41,217 bases of DNA from UBA11891 sp003533785. Its GTDB lineage: Bacteria > Bacteroidota > Bacteroidia > Flavobacteriales > Flavobacteriaceae. A program made the position numbers and the translations under genes. This document shows, in pieces, positions 16,127 to 23,791 of this stretch. The stretch is from assembly GCA_949511625.1 (NCBI GenBank), contig CATFEX010000036.1, positions 1-41,217 on the forward strand. Reading direction: 5' to 3'. The notes under the pieces are model-generated. The model was not told the origin of the DNA, ran no database searches, and worked only from the letters and a program-made list of their open reading frames with translations. The stretch's first letter is position 1; every line of letters starts with the position of its first letter.

Positions 16127-16951
16127 ATGAGTATTGAAAAAGAAATGACTTTTTTGGATCACTTAGAAGAGTTGCGATGGCATTTGATTCGAGCAACCCT
16201 CTCCGTTATAATCCTTGGCAGTATTGCTTTTCTTTTGAAAGGTTTCATTTTTGACTACATTCTCTTTGGTCCCAAGAAAACAGATTTTGTTACCTACCAG
16301 TGGTTCTGTCAAATTTCACAAACATTGGGGCAAGGCAACAGTTTTTGCATCACCGAAATGCCCTTTCGAATTCAATCTCGTACGATGGCTGGGCAATTCT
16401 CTGCCCATCTTTGGACCTCTATTCTTGCTGGCTTTATTGTTGGTTTCCCTTATGTTCTATATGAGTTTTGGCGGTTTATTAGCCCCGGACTTCATGTCAA
16501 TGAACGCAAGAATGCACGTGGGTTTATTTTTGTCGCTTCCCTATTATTCTTCCTTGGAGTCCTTTTTGGTTATTATATTGTAACCCCTTTATCCATCAAT
16601 TTTTTAGGCAACTATACAGTGAGTCAAGAGGTATTCAATGATTTTGATTTGAGTAGTTATATAGGAATGCTCAGGGCTTCAGTATTGGCTTCGGGATTAA
16701 TTTTTGAATTGCCCATACTTATTTATTTTTTCACCAAAATAGGATTATTAACCCCTGCCTTTCTTCGTAAAAATCGTAAATTTGCATTGGTGATTGTTTT
16801 GAGTTTGTCAGCGATTATAACCCCTCCAGATATTGCAAGCCAAATAATTGTAACCATCCCAATTTTAATTCTCTACGAAGTGAGTATTTGGATTTCAAAA
16901 TGGGTTTACAAAAGGCAACAAAGAGAATCATCGTCCTTACAAAAAAGTTGA
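16127..16951 (+). CDS. tatC: Twin-arginine translocase subunit TatC
   Basis: A 274-residue six-helix membrane protein, the receptor of the Tat system that exports folded proteins with RR signals. The N-terminal hallmark FLDHLEELRWHLIRA (residues 9-23) is intact, as are FWRFISPGL near residue 122 and the C-terminal ITPPDIASQ. The frame cannot extend upstream, because an in-frame TGA lies 9 bases before the ATG. It is 1 base from lptB and clearly cotranscribed. No tatA or tatB gene is in the window. A kpsF gene that I would expect between recQ and tatC in many flavobacteria is absent. Confidence 0.96.
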   Translation: MSIEKEMTFLDHLEELRWHLIRATLSVIILGSIAFLLKGFIFDYILFGPKKTDFVTYQWFCQISQTLGQGNSFCITEMPFRIQSRTMAGQFSAHLWTSILAGFIVGFPYVLYEFWRFISPGLHVNERKNARGFIFVASLLFFLGVLFGYYIVTPLSINFLGNYTVSQEVFNDFDLSSYIGMLRASVLASGLIFELPILIYFFTKIGLLTPAFLRKNRKFALVIVLSLSAIITPPDIASQIIVTIPILILYEVSIWISKWVYKRQQRESSSLQKS

Positions 16952-16952
16952 A

Positions 16953-17693
16953 ATGAAACTTCGAGCCGAAAATATTGAAAAATCCTACCGCGGACGAAAA
17001 GTTGTCAAAGGTATTACCATTGAAGTTGAGCAAGGCCAGATCGTTGGCCTTTTGGGGCCAAATGGAGCAGGAAAAACAACTTCTTTCTACATGATTGTTG
17101 GGTTGATCAAACCCAACAAGGGAACTATCTATTTGGACGATCAACTGATTACAAGCTATCCCATGTACCAGCGGGCGCAGATTGGCATTGGGTATTTGGC
17201 ACAAGAGGCATCGGTATTTAGAAAGTTGAGTGTTGAAGAAAATATTCTTTCGGTTTTACAACTTACATCCTTAACAAAATCTCAACAAAAAGAGAAGACA
17301 GAGTCTCTCTTGGAAGAGTTTGGGCTAACGCATATCCGAAAAAATCGCGGGGATCTTCTCTCCGGTGGTGAGCGACGCAGAACAGAGATTGCCCGTGCTT
17401 TGGCCACAGATCCAAAATTTGTGCTTCTTGATGAGCCCTTCGCTGGTGTAGATCCAGTAGCTGTTGAAGATATTCAGCGGATTGTTGCGCTTTTGAAAAG
17501 GAAAAATATTGGAATTTTAATAACGGACCATAATGTACAAGAGACATTGGCCATAACCGACAAGACCTATTTAATGTTTGAGGGGAATATCCTCAAAGCT
17601 GGAACCCCTGAAGTTCTTGCTCAAGATGAAATGGTTCGGAAGGTATATTTGGGTCAAAATTTTGAATTACGTAAAAAGAAACTCATTTTTTAG
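16953..17693 (+). CDS. lptB: LPS export ABC transporter ATPase LptB
   Basis: A 246-residue cytoplasmic ATPase that powers LptFG to extract lipopolysaccharide from the inner membrane. Walker A is GPNGAGKTT (35-43), the signature is LSGGERRRTEIARAL, Walker B is FVLLDEPFAGVDP, and the H-loop is ITDHNVQETL. The ERRR and DEPFAGVDP forms are typical of LptB rather than amino-acid transporters. The start follows the tatC stop by 1 base. The gene is followed 14 bases later by the GNA1-like acetyltransferase, so the run tatC-lptB-GNAT-glmS may be one envelope-related transcript. Confidence 0.95.
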   Translation: MKLRAENIEKSYRGRKVVKGITIEVEQGQIVGLLGPNGAGKTTSFYMIVGLIKPNKGTIYLDDQLITSYPMYQRAQIGIGYLAQEASVFRKLSVEENILSVLQLTSLTKSQQKEKTESLLEEFGLTHIRKNRGDLLSGGERRRTEIARALATDPKFVLLDEPFAGVDPVAVEDIQRIVALLKRKNIGILITDHNVQETLAITDKTYLMFEGNILKAGTPEVLAQDEMVRKVYLGQNFELRKKKLIF

Positions 17694-17707
17694 AAAAGCC
17701 CATATTC

Positions 17708-18106
17708 ATGCTCCTTCGTTCTGCTTCCCCGAAAGATACAATAGCACTTCTTTCACTGATTAACGAAGCTTTCAATAGAACAACCAATGACTCGTTTACA
17801 GAGCAATACTTTGACCCTTCTTACCGTCATACCCTTGTCGCAGTAGAAGCTGATACAATTGTAGCAACCGCCACACTCCATTACGTTCAAAAAATCGATC
17901 GAATCATGGGACAAATTGAGGATGTGGTTGTTGGTACTGACTATCGTGGGCGAGGATTGGGGCGTCTTTTAGTAGAAGAACTTTTAAAAAAGGCCATAGA
18001 AAAAGGTTGTTATAAGGTTATTTTAAATACAGCCGACAAAAACGTTCCATTTTATAAAAAAATGGGGTTTTTAAAAGAGGAATTTCAAATGGTAAAACGT
18101 TATTAA
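17708..18106 (+). CDS. GNAT acetyltransferase resembling eukaryotic glucosamine-6-phosphate N-acetyltransferase (GNA1)
   Basis: A 132-residue single-domain GNAT enzyme. The acetyl-CoA loop is RGRGLG (80-85). What sets it apart is a close run of GNA1 hallmarks: GQIEDVVV (68-75), GCYKVILN (100-107), NVPFYKKMGF (112-121) and a final QM pair (127-128), matching in order the yeast and human enzymes as I remember them. GNA1 makes GlcNAc-6-P from GlcN-6-P and acetyl-CoA. It ends 2 bases before glmS, whose product is GlcN-6-P, which strongly supports that substrate. Bacteria normally acetylate GlcN-1-P using GlmU. The acetyltransferase call is firm; the substrate is inferred. The alternative is an ordinary GNAT of unknown substrate. 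Confidence 0.75.
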   Translation: MLLRSASPKDTIALLSLINEAFNRTTNDSFTEQYFDPSYRHTLVAVEADTIVATATLHYVQKIDRIMGQIEDVVVGTDYRGRGLGRLLVEELLKKAIEKGCYKVILNTADKNVPFYKKMGFLKEEFQMVKRY

Positions 18107-18108
18107 TT

Positions 18109-19956
18109 ATGTGTGGAATTGTTGCTTACCTAGGACCAAAAAATCCACTCCCTATTGTATTAAATGGACTCCAACGGCTTGAATACCGGGGCTATGATAG
18201 CGCGGGAATTTTCCTCAGTGACGGACTAACCAGACAAACCACCAAAGTAGTGGGAAAAGTTTCAGAATTAAGAAACGAATTGGCTACTAAAAATAAATTT
18301 GATGCTCAGCTCGGAATGGGCCACACCCGTTGGGCTACTCATGGTGAACCCAACCAACTAAATGCCCATCCCCATGTTTCCAATTCTGGGGACTTAGTTC
18401 TAATTCACAATGGAATTATAGAGAATTACGGTGTTTTAAAAAAGGAGTTGATTGAGCGTGGGTATCATTTCACTTCAGAAACGGATTCAGAAGTATTGGT
18501 CAATTGGATTGAAGAAATTAAAAAAACATCTGGAGTCAAACTAGGTAAAGCGGTACAAATGGCTCTTAGTCAAGTTGTTGGAGCATATGGTATTGTCGTC
18601 CACGACAACAGCAACCCAATGGAACTAATAGTCGCAAGACTTGGGAGTCCAATAGCCATTGGACTTGAAAAGGAGGGCTTTTTTGTGGGTTCGGATGCAA
18701 CCCCCTTTCTGGATCATACGCGAGAGGTTATTTATTTAGAAGACAATGAAATGGCTATCCTCCGTGCTGGTAAAGACATAGAAGTTCGTCAGACTGACAA
18801 CGATACCCTTCGCACGCCCACCGTAGAGGAATTGAAGTGGAATTTGGAAAATATCCAAAAAGGAGGGTTTCCGCATTTCATGCTCAAAGAAATACACGAG
18901 CAACCCGATGCCATCCGAAATACCCTTCGAGGGCGCTTATTCGCTGAGGAAGGAAAAATTCAAATCAGTAGTTTTAATGAGCATCAATCTGTATTTACCC
19001 AAGCCAGAAGAATAATTATAATAGCCTGTGGCACCTCCTGGCATGCAGGGCTAGTGGGGGAATATTTAATTGAAACTTTTGCCCGCATTCCAGTTGAAGT
19101 GGAGTACGCCTCGGAGTTTCGATATCGTAACCCCCTTATTTACTCAGACGACATCGTTATTCCTATTTCGCAATCGGGAGAAACTGCCGATACCTTAGCT
19201 GCATTAAAACTTGCAAAAAAAGCGGGAGCTTTTATCTATGGTATTTGTAATATGGTGGGATCTAGTATTTCTAGAGAAACACATAGTGGGATGTATACCC
19301 ACGCTGGTCCAGAGATTGGTGTAGCCTCTACAAAAGCATTTACAACACAAATCGCTGTTCTCTCTTTAATTGCCTTTAAATTAGCTGTAATTAAAGAAAC
19401 TTTATCTCCTAAAGCCCTCCGTTCCCATCTCATTGAATTGGATAAAGTCCCTACGCTCATGGAGCAGCTAATTGCGGAAAAAGAACAAGTTGAAGAAATA
19501 GCAAAAATAATTCACACTGCGACCAATTGTTTGTATCTGGGTCGGGGGTATAATTTTCCTGTGGCTTTAGAAGGCGCATTGAAACTCAAAGAAATCTCCT
19601 ATATCCATGCAGAAGGATATCCTGCCGCTGAGATGAAACACGGTCCTATCGCATTGATTGACGAAGCCATGCCTGTAGTCGTTATTGCCACTCGGAAAGG
19701 GCATTATGAAAAAATTGTAAGTAATATTCAAGAAATCAAATCTAGAAAAGGAATCGTAATTGCTATTGTTAGTAAAGGTGACACAAGTGTGAAAAAAATA
19801 GCCGATTACTGTATCGAAATTCCAGAATCCTCGGAGTGTTTTACGCCCCTATACGCCACACTTCCACTCCAGTTTTTATCCTATTATATAGCGGTATTGA
19901 GAGAGTGCAATGTAGATCAGCCAAGAAATTTGGCCAAATCCGTTACGGTGGAATAA
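18109..19956 (+). CDS. glmS: Glutamine--fructose-6-phosphate aminotransferase (isomerizing)
   Basis: Makes glucosamine-6-phosphate from fructose-6-phosphate and glutamine, the first committed step to UDP-GlcNAc, peptidoglycan and lipid A. It is a full-length 615-residue protein: an N-terminal glutaminase domain beginning MCGIVAYLG, where Cys2 becomes the nucleophile after methionine removal, with YRGYDSAG and GHTRWATHG; then two SIS domains with CGTSWHAG, ISQSGETADT and EGALKLKEISYIHAEG; and the invariant C-terminus LAKSVTVE. It lies 2 bases after the GNA1-like gene and 1 base from the convergent pssA. I see no glmS ribozyme-like leader, and the tight operon spacing leaves no room for one. 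Confidence 0.98.
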   Translation: MCGIVAYLGPKNPLPIVLNGLQRLEYRGYDSAGIFLSDGLTRQTTKVVGKVSELRNELATKNKFDAQLGMGHTRWATHGEPNQLNAHPHVSNSGDLVLIHNGIIENYGVLKKELIERGYHFTSETDSEVLVNWIEEIKKTSGVKLGKAVQMALSQVVGAYGIVVHDNSNPMELIVARLGSPIAIGLEKEGFFVGSDATPFLDHTREVIYLEDNEMAILRAGKDIEVRQTDNDTLRTPTVEELKWNLENIQKGGFPHFMLKEIHEQPDAIRNTLRGRLFAEEGKIQISSFNEHQSVFTQARRIIIIACGTSWHAGLVGEYLIETFARIPVEVEYASEFRYRNPLIYSDDIVIPISQSGETADTLAALKLAKKAGAFIYGICNMVGSSISRETHSGMYTHAGPEIGVASTKAFTTQIAVLSLIAFKLAVIKETLSPKALRSHLIELDKVPTLMEQLIAEKEQVEEIAKIIHTATNCLYLGRGYNFPVALEGALKLKEISYIHAEGYPAAEMKHGPIALIDEAMPVVVIATRKGHYEKIVSNIQEIKSRKGIVIAIVSKGDTSVKKIADYCIEIPESSECFTPLYATLPLQFLSYYIAVLRECNVDQPRNLAKSVTVE

Positions 19957-19957
19957 A

Positions 19958-20695
19958 CTACAGGGGGACATTTCTAACCAAACAAAGTAAAAGATACCAG
20001 ACAACACAAAGCGAGAAACTGGCCCATCCAAAAAAATAGAATAAAACCAAGCTCCCTAGCCCTAATATTCCCATGTAAATTTGATCATAAGTACTTTTGT
20101 ATTTTATTTTAAACATCCGGAGCGGACTATTCATCAAAAAAACAAAAAATAAGGTCCAAAATATTAAGATATTGGTCTGGGAGAGGAGGCTATAAAGCGG
20201 TGCCAAAAGGGGATTCGAAAGCAAAAGAGGGTAGCCCATAAAGAAAAGGGCACTGGCCGGACTTGCCAAACCCTTAAAATAGTTGATTTGTTCTTTGGAA
20301 ACATTGAAATGAGCCAGTCGAAAGGCCGTTCCTAAAGTGAGAAAAACACCAACCACCCCTGCTTTGGATAGCGTGAGTGCTCCCCCTTCGATAAAAGGGG
20401 GTTCTAACAGCTCCCAATATGCATCGCTTTGTGAGCGCAATAATTGATAGACCATCACTCCTGGTAGAACTCCACTGGTGATCAAGTCGGCTAAGGAATC
20501 TAGTTGCAAGCCAAGTGGACTAGTAACCTGTAATAAACGAGCCAAAGCCCCATCCAAAAAATCACAGAAAATTCCCAGCAAGAAAAATAATAGAGCCCAT
20601 TCAAAACGGTTTTGAAAGACGGATAAAATTCCCAACATACCACAAAGGGCGTTGCAAGCAGTAACAAGATTAGGTAATAAGGATCGTAACTCCAT
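19958..20695 (-). CDS. pssA: CDP-diacylglycerol--serine O-phosphatidyltransferase
   Basis: A membrane enzyme that makes phosphatidylserine, the precursor of phosphatidylethanolamine. The ATG at 20695 (245 residues, MELRSLLPNLVT) gives the normal family N-terminus; the upstream in-frame codon at 20719 is only a TTG. The CDP-alcohol phosphotransferase signature is complete: D-x2-DG-x2-AR-x8-G-x3-D-x3-D, reading DFLDGALAR ... GLQLDSLAD about residues 46-71. Several hydrophobic helices follow. PssA rather than PgsA is preferred from overall similarity to Bacteroidetes PssA. It converges with glmS and is divergent from lnt. Confidence 0.9.
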   Translation of the reverse strand: MELRSLLPNLVTACNALCGMLGILSVFQNRFEWALLFFLLGIFCDFLDGALARLLQVTSPLGLQLDSLADLITSGVLPGVMVYQLLRSQSDAYWELLEPPFIEGGALTLSKAGVVGVFLTLGTAFRLAHFNVSKEQINYFKGLASPASALFFMGYPLLLSNPLLAPLYSLLSQTNILIFWTLFFVFLMNSPLRMFKIKYKSTYDQIYMGILGLGSLVLFYFFGWASFSLCVVWYLLLCLVRNVPL

Positions 20696-20762
20696 AGCGG
20701 CGAAGATAGCCAAACTCAATCAAATTTTTATCCAATTCGAAGTCCTAGATACAAATTTGTGG

Positions 20763-20770
20763 TACTTTTA
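20763..20770 (+). promoter_or_regulatory. Possible -7 box of lnt
   Basis: TACTTTTA, one mismatch to TAnnTTTG, ends 11 bases before the lnt ATG. No -33 element is found at standard spacing. Confidence 0.3.
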
Positions 20771-20781
20771 AAATCGAAAAA

Positions 20782-22389
20782 ATGAAAGCGCAAAAAGCAC
20801 TCTTATTCAGTATTTTCTCAGGCCTGTTATTTGTATTTGCATGGCCTGTAAACGGATTCTCCATTTTTATTTTCGGATCTTTTGTACCGCTATTTTTCGT
20901 TGAACATTCATTTGCCCAAAGCAAAAAAAAATATGCTCATTGGCGATTTTTTGGCTGGAGTTACCTTGTTTTTTTGATTTGGAATCTAGGAACAACCTGG
21001 TGGTTGATCAATGCTACTGTTTTTGGGATGCTTTTTGCCAATCTCTGCAACAGCCTTTTTTTTGCATTGCTTTTCCAAGCTTTTCATTGGTCTAAAAAAA
21101 GACTCCCTCTTCGTTCTGCCTACCTTTTTCTTATAACATTATGGTTGGCCTTTGAAAAATTTCACTTGAGTTGGGATTTTTCATGGCCTTGGCTCAATTT
21201 AGGTCATGTTTTTTCTGAGTCGATTTATTGGATTCAATGGTATGAATATACAGGAGCATTTGGAGGTAGCCTTTGGGTGCTTTTAGTGAATATTTTCCTT
21301 TTTGAAAAACTTAACAATTGGACAGTCGACCAAGGCCAAACCGCACTTGTAAAAAAACTAATTCCAATTCTTATAGTCATTGCTTTGCCTATAAGTCTAT
21401 CACTGCTTCTGTTTCAAAAAGAATTGATACCCTCAGGCTCTGTCTCGGTCTTAGTCACTCAACCCAATATCGATCCCTACGAAGAAAAGTATCAATTCAC
21501 AAATGAGGAATTTTTAAAACAACTAAACATCCTAATGGAGCCTTACAATCAGTCTCAGCTTGATTATGTATTGACCCCAGAGACCTATTTCGCGGCAGGG
21601 AATGGCGAGCGACTTAAAAACTTTGAACGGAGTGTATTTTTCCAAAAAATACAGGAAAACCAAAGCCAGTATCCAAGCACTCAACTGATTACTGGAATTC
21701 AATTTTTTAATGCTTACTCAACAGCTACGCCCCCCACCCGATCTGCCAATAAGATTAGGGAAGGTCTGTGGGTTGACTTTTACAATTCTGCAATAGCTGT
21801 GACTCCGAAAGAGCCCATAGAAATCTATCACAAATCAAAACTGGTAGTAGGAGTGGAAACCATGCCCTACAAAAGCACCATAGAGCCCCTCCTTGGGAAT
21901 CTTCTCTTAGATATGGGAGGAACCATGTCTTCCCGAGCTACACAAGCCTATCGTTCGGTGTTTACCCATCCCAAGAAAGGAACGATAACGGCACCCATCA
22001 TATGCTATGAGTCTATTTATGGTGCATTTGTTACTGAATACGTCCAAAAAGGAGCGCAATTTCTCAGTATAATCACCAATGATGCTTGGTGGGGTAACAC
22101 GCCAGGCCACAAACAACTTCTCAGTTTGGCACGATTGAGGGCTATCGAAAACAGAAGAGCTATTGCTAGAAGTGCCAATACGGGTATATCCACATTTATT
22201 TCCCCTAAAGGCGAGTTGTTGGAGCAGCTCCCGTATAATAAAAAAGGAGCCTTAGTCGCTAAAGTACCGCTTCACGAGGGCTTGACCTTTTACACCATAT
22301 ACGGTGATTTTATAGCCCGATGGGCAGGCTTTATTAGTGTTCTTTATTTCTTACTCGCATTAAGCGGTCGTCTTAAAAATAAAGTTTGA
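20782..22389 (+). CDS. lnt: Apolipoprotein N-acyltransferase
   Basis: The last enzyme of lipoprotein maturation, adding the third acyl chain to the N-terminal cysteine in the inner membrane. It has 535 residues: about seven N-terminal membrane helices (1-215), a periplasmic nitrilase-like domain (about 220-500) and a final membrane segment. The catalytic triad is visible as E267 (TPETYF), K351 (YHKSK) and C408 (IICYE). Length is normal. Likely substrates include the lipoproteins at 3053 and 5811. The stop codon TGA overlaps the TTG start of the next gene, indicating translational coupling. Confidence 0.94.
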   Translation: MKAQKALLFSIFSGLLFVFAWPVNGFSIFIFGSFVPLFFVEHSFAQSKKKYAHWRFFGWSYLVFLIWNLGTTWWLINATVFGMLFANLCNSLFFALLFQAFHWSKKRLPLRSAYLFLITLWLAFEKFHLSWDFSWPWLNLGHVFSESIYWIQWYEYTGAFGGSLWVLLVNIFLFEKLNNWTVDQGQTALVKKLIPILIVIALPISLSLLLFQKELIPSGSVSVLVTQPNIDPYEEKYQFTNEEFLKQLNILMEPYNQSQLDYVLTPETYFAAGNGERLKNFERSVFFQKIQENQSQYPSTQLITGIQFFNAYSTATPPTRSANKIREGLWVDFYNSAIAVTPKEPIEIYHKSKLVVGVETMPYKSTIEPLLGNLLLDMGGTMSSRATQAYRSVFTHPKKGTITAPIICYESIYGAFVTEYVQKGAQFLSIITNDAWWGNTPGHKQLLSLARLRAIENRRAIARSANTGISTFISPKGELLEQLPYNKKGALVAKVPLHEGLTFYTIYGDFIARWAGFISVLYFLLALSGRLKNKV

Positions 22390-22823
22390 TCTCATTTATA
22401 AACTATTTATTGTTTTGCTTCAGAGCCACAAATCAGCACGGGCTGCACTCCCCTTTTGTCTTCGATTTATACCAGACTTGTTTTCGGAAAAGCCGATGGA
22501 AACGTATAAAAAAATATCCCTGGACTCCTTCTCATTTCTCTCAACTCGATGCGCATTTTAAGGAATTGCTTCTTGCGTACTTCTCGAAATACAGTGCCTC
22601 ATCAACTTCTTATCAGATATTTTTTAAGTCTCATATAACAGCTCCTGAGTGTGTTGAAAAAAAACCGCATTTTATCTGTGTGTATTCGGGAATTCACAAC
22701 TATCGAAGACAATGGGAGGAATTGACTTTGGGTGAATCCATACGGTTGGATTTTTATTTTTGGGGAATTGTTTTCTTCAAAACCGATCAGCAGCCACAGA
22801 GATTTTTATTACGAATCCTCTAA
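22386..22823 (+). CDS. Remnant of a class I SAM-dependent methyltransferase lacking its SAM-binding core
   Basis: A 145-residue frame. The N-terminus (HGLHSPFVFDLYQTCF, 18-33) and the C-terminus (IHNYRRQWEEL 103-113, FYFWGIVFF 123-131, then a Q-rich FLLR end) match the two ends of a methyltransferase of about 250 residues that I know from flavobacteria (HGVHSPFVFD ... IH..EM..AWEEI ... FFWGLVFF). The glycine-rich Rossmann core that binds SAM is missing, as if about 100 codons were deleted in frame. There is no ATG in the frame; the only sensible start is a TTG overlapping the lnt stop (TTGA), since an in-frame TAA lies just before it. It may be a decaying gene or a non-enzymatic derivative. 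Not a methyltransferase as it stands. Confidence 0.6.
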   Translation: MISFINYLLFCFRATNQHGLHSPFVFDLYQTCFRKSRWKRIKKYPWTPSHFSQLDAHFKELLLAYFSKYSASSTSYQIFFKSHITAPECVEKKPHFICVYSGIHNYRRQWEELTLGESIRLDFYFWGIVFFKTDQQPQRFLLRIL

Positions 22824-22864
22824 CGAGATAAATTAATCGTTGTACATTTACTAAACGGTTATCG

Positions 22865-23449
22865 ATGATGATGAAAGAAAACAAAGTATATACGAAAACA
22901 GGTGACGACGGAACTACGAGTCTTAATTCTGGTTTACGTGTAAAAAAACACCATATCCGAGTGGCTGCTTACGGAGGTATTGATGAGCTCAATGCTTGGG
23001 TCGGACTCATTCGAGATACAACAAAGAACTTGCTGGATCAGGAGTTTTTGTTGACACTGCAAAATCATCTGATGGTTCTGGGTACTCAACTTAGTACTGT
23101 TTTGGAAGAAGATTTCCCATCTGAATTTTTAGATCCTATTGACCAGTCACAAGTAATCGAAATTGAACACCAAATCGATTGTATTTCATTAGAACTACCT
23201 CCATTAAAGAATTTTGTGCTCCCTGGTGGACACCCCTTGGTTTCCTATTGCCATCTAGCACGCTGCGTGTGTCGAAGAGCAGAACGTCAAATTACGGAAC
23301 TCAATGCCAATGAAAGGGTTTCTCCTTTCGTAATTGCTTTTGTGAATCGCCTTTCAGACTACTTTTTTGTTCTCTCTCGAAAGTTTACTCAGGATTTAGA
23401 AATAGAAGAAAACAAGTGGATTCCAAAAGAAAAAAAGAGATCTTCTTGA
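22865..23449 (+). CDS. PduO-type ATP:cob(I)alamin adenosyltransferase
   Basis: Transfers the adenosyl group of ATP to cob(I)alamin, giving coenzyme B12. It has 194 residues, the usual length. The N-terminal ATP motif is YTKTGDDGTTSL (9-20); RVKKHHIRVAAYGGIDELNAWVG follows, and near the C-terminus are FVLPGG, CRRAERQI and NRLSDYFFVLSR, all characteristic of this family. The start could be any of the first three ATG codons. It lies 41 bases after the methyltransferase remnant and probably shares the lnt transcript. It suggests the cell uses adenosylcobalamin, for example in methylmalonyl-CoA mutase, though no such gene is in this window. Confidence 0.93.
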   Translation: MMMKENKVYTKTGDDGTTSLNSGLRVKKHHIRVAAYGGIDELNAWVGLIRDTTKNLLDQEFLLTLQNHLMVLGTQLSTVLEEDFPSEFLDPIDQSQVIEIEHQIDCISLELPPLKNFVLPGGHPLVSYCHLARCVCRRAERQITELNANERVSPFVIAFVNRLSDYFFVLSRKFTQDLEIEENKWIPKEKKRSS

Positions 23450-23475
23450 TTTTTTTTGATTAAAATTTATTTTTG
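23446..23475 (+). promoter_or_regulatory. Best-formed Bacteroidetes promoter in the window (for the DUF2795 gene)
   Basis: TTG at 23446-23448, exactly 19 bases of spacer, and TATTTTTG at 23468-23475, an ideal -33/-7 pair for the primary sigma factor of Bacteroidetes. It overlaps the last codons of the adenosyltransferase gene and lies 16 bases before the ATG at 23492. Confidence 0.75.
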
Positions 23476-23491
23476 CAGAAAAATAGATACA

Positions 23492-23713
23492 ATGTATTGG
23501 ACATTAGAACTTGCCTCCTACCTCAGTGATGCGCCTTGGCCAGCCACCAAAGACGAATTGATTGACTATTCCATTCGAACTGGAGCACCCCTTGAAGTAG
23601 TAGAGAATTTGCAGTCTATGGAAGACGAAGGAGACGTATATGAGTCTATTGAAGAAATATGGCCCGATTTCCCTACAGAGGAAGACTATCTCTGGAACGA
23701 AGACGAATATTAA
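23492..23713 (+). CDS. Small acidic DUF2795 family protein
   Basis: A 73-residue acidic protein starting at the ATG at 23492 (MYWTLELASYLSD). An earlier in-frame start at 23456 lies inside the promoter and is rejected. The family signature is visible: LASYLSDAPWPATKDELIDYS (7-27), then GAPLEVVENLQSMEDEGDVYESIEEIWPDFPTEEDYLW, with many D and E residues. DUF2795 proteins are common in Bacteroidetes, are small and cytosolic, and have no established function that I know of. It is a single-gene unit with its own promoter and terminator, implying independent expression. Confidence 0.85.
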   Translation: MYWTLELASYLSDAPWPATKDELIDYSIRTGAPLEVVENLQSMEDEGDVYESIEEIWPDFPTEEDYLWNEDEY

Positions 23714-23736
23714 TAATTCGTCCAACTCGCCCTTAA

Positions 23737-23761
23737 AAGTCTCTGAGGAGGCTTTTTTTTT
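23737..23761 (+). terminator. Intrinsic terminator between the DUF2795 gene and secA
   Basis: AAGTCTC, loop TGAG, GAGGCTT, then seven more T. The 7-base-pair stem has one G-U pair. It isolates the DUF2795 transcript from secA. Confidence 0.75.
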
Positions 23762-23764
23762 ACT

Positions 23765-23772
23765 TAAATTTG
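23765..23772 (+). promoter_or_regulatory. -7 box of the secA promoter
   Basis: TAAATTTG matches TAnnTTTG exactly, directly after the preceding terminator and 19 bases before the secA ATG. The -33 region falls in the T-run and has no TTG. Confidence 0.5.
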
Positions 23773-23791
23773 AACAAACTAGTGTAACCCA

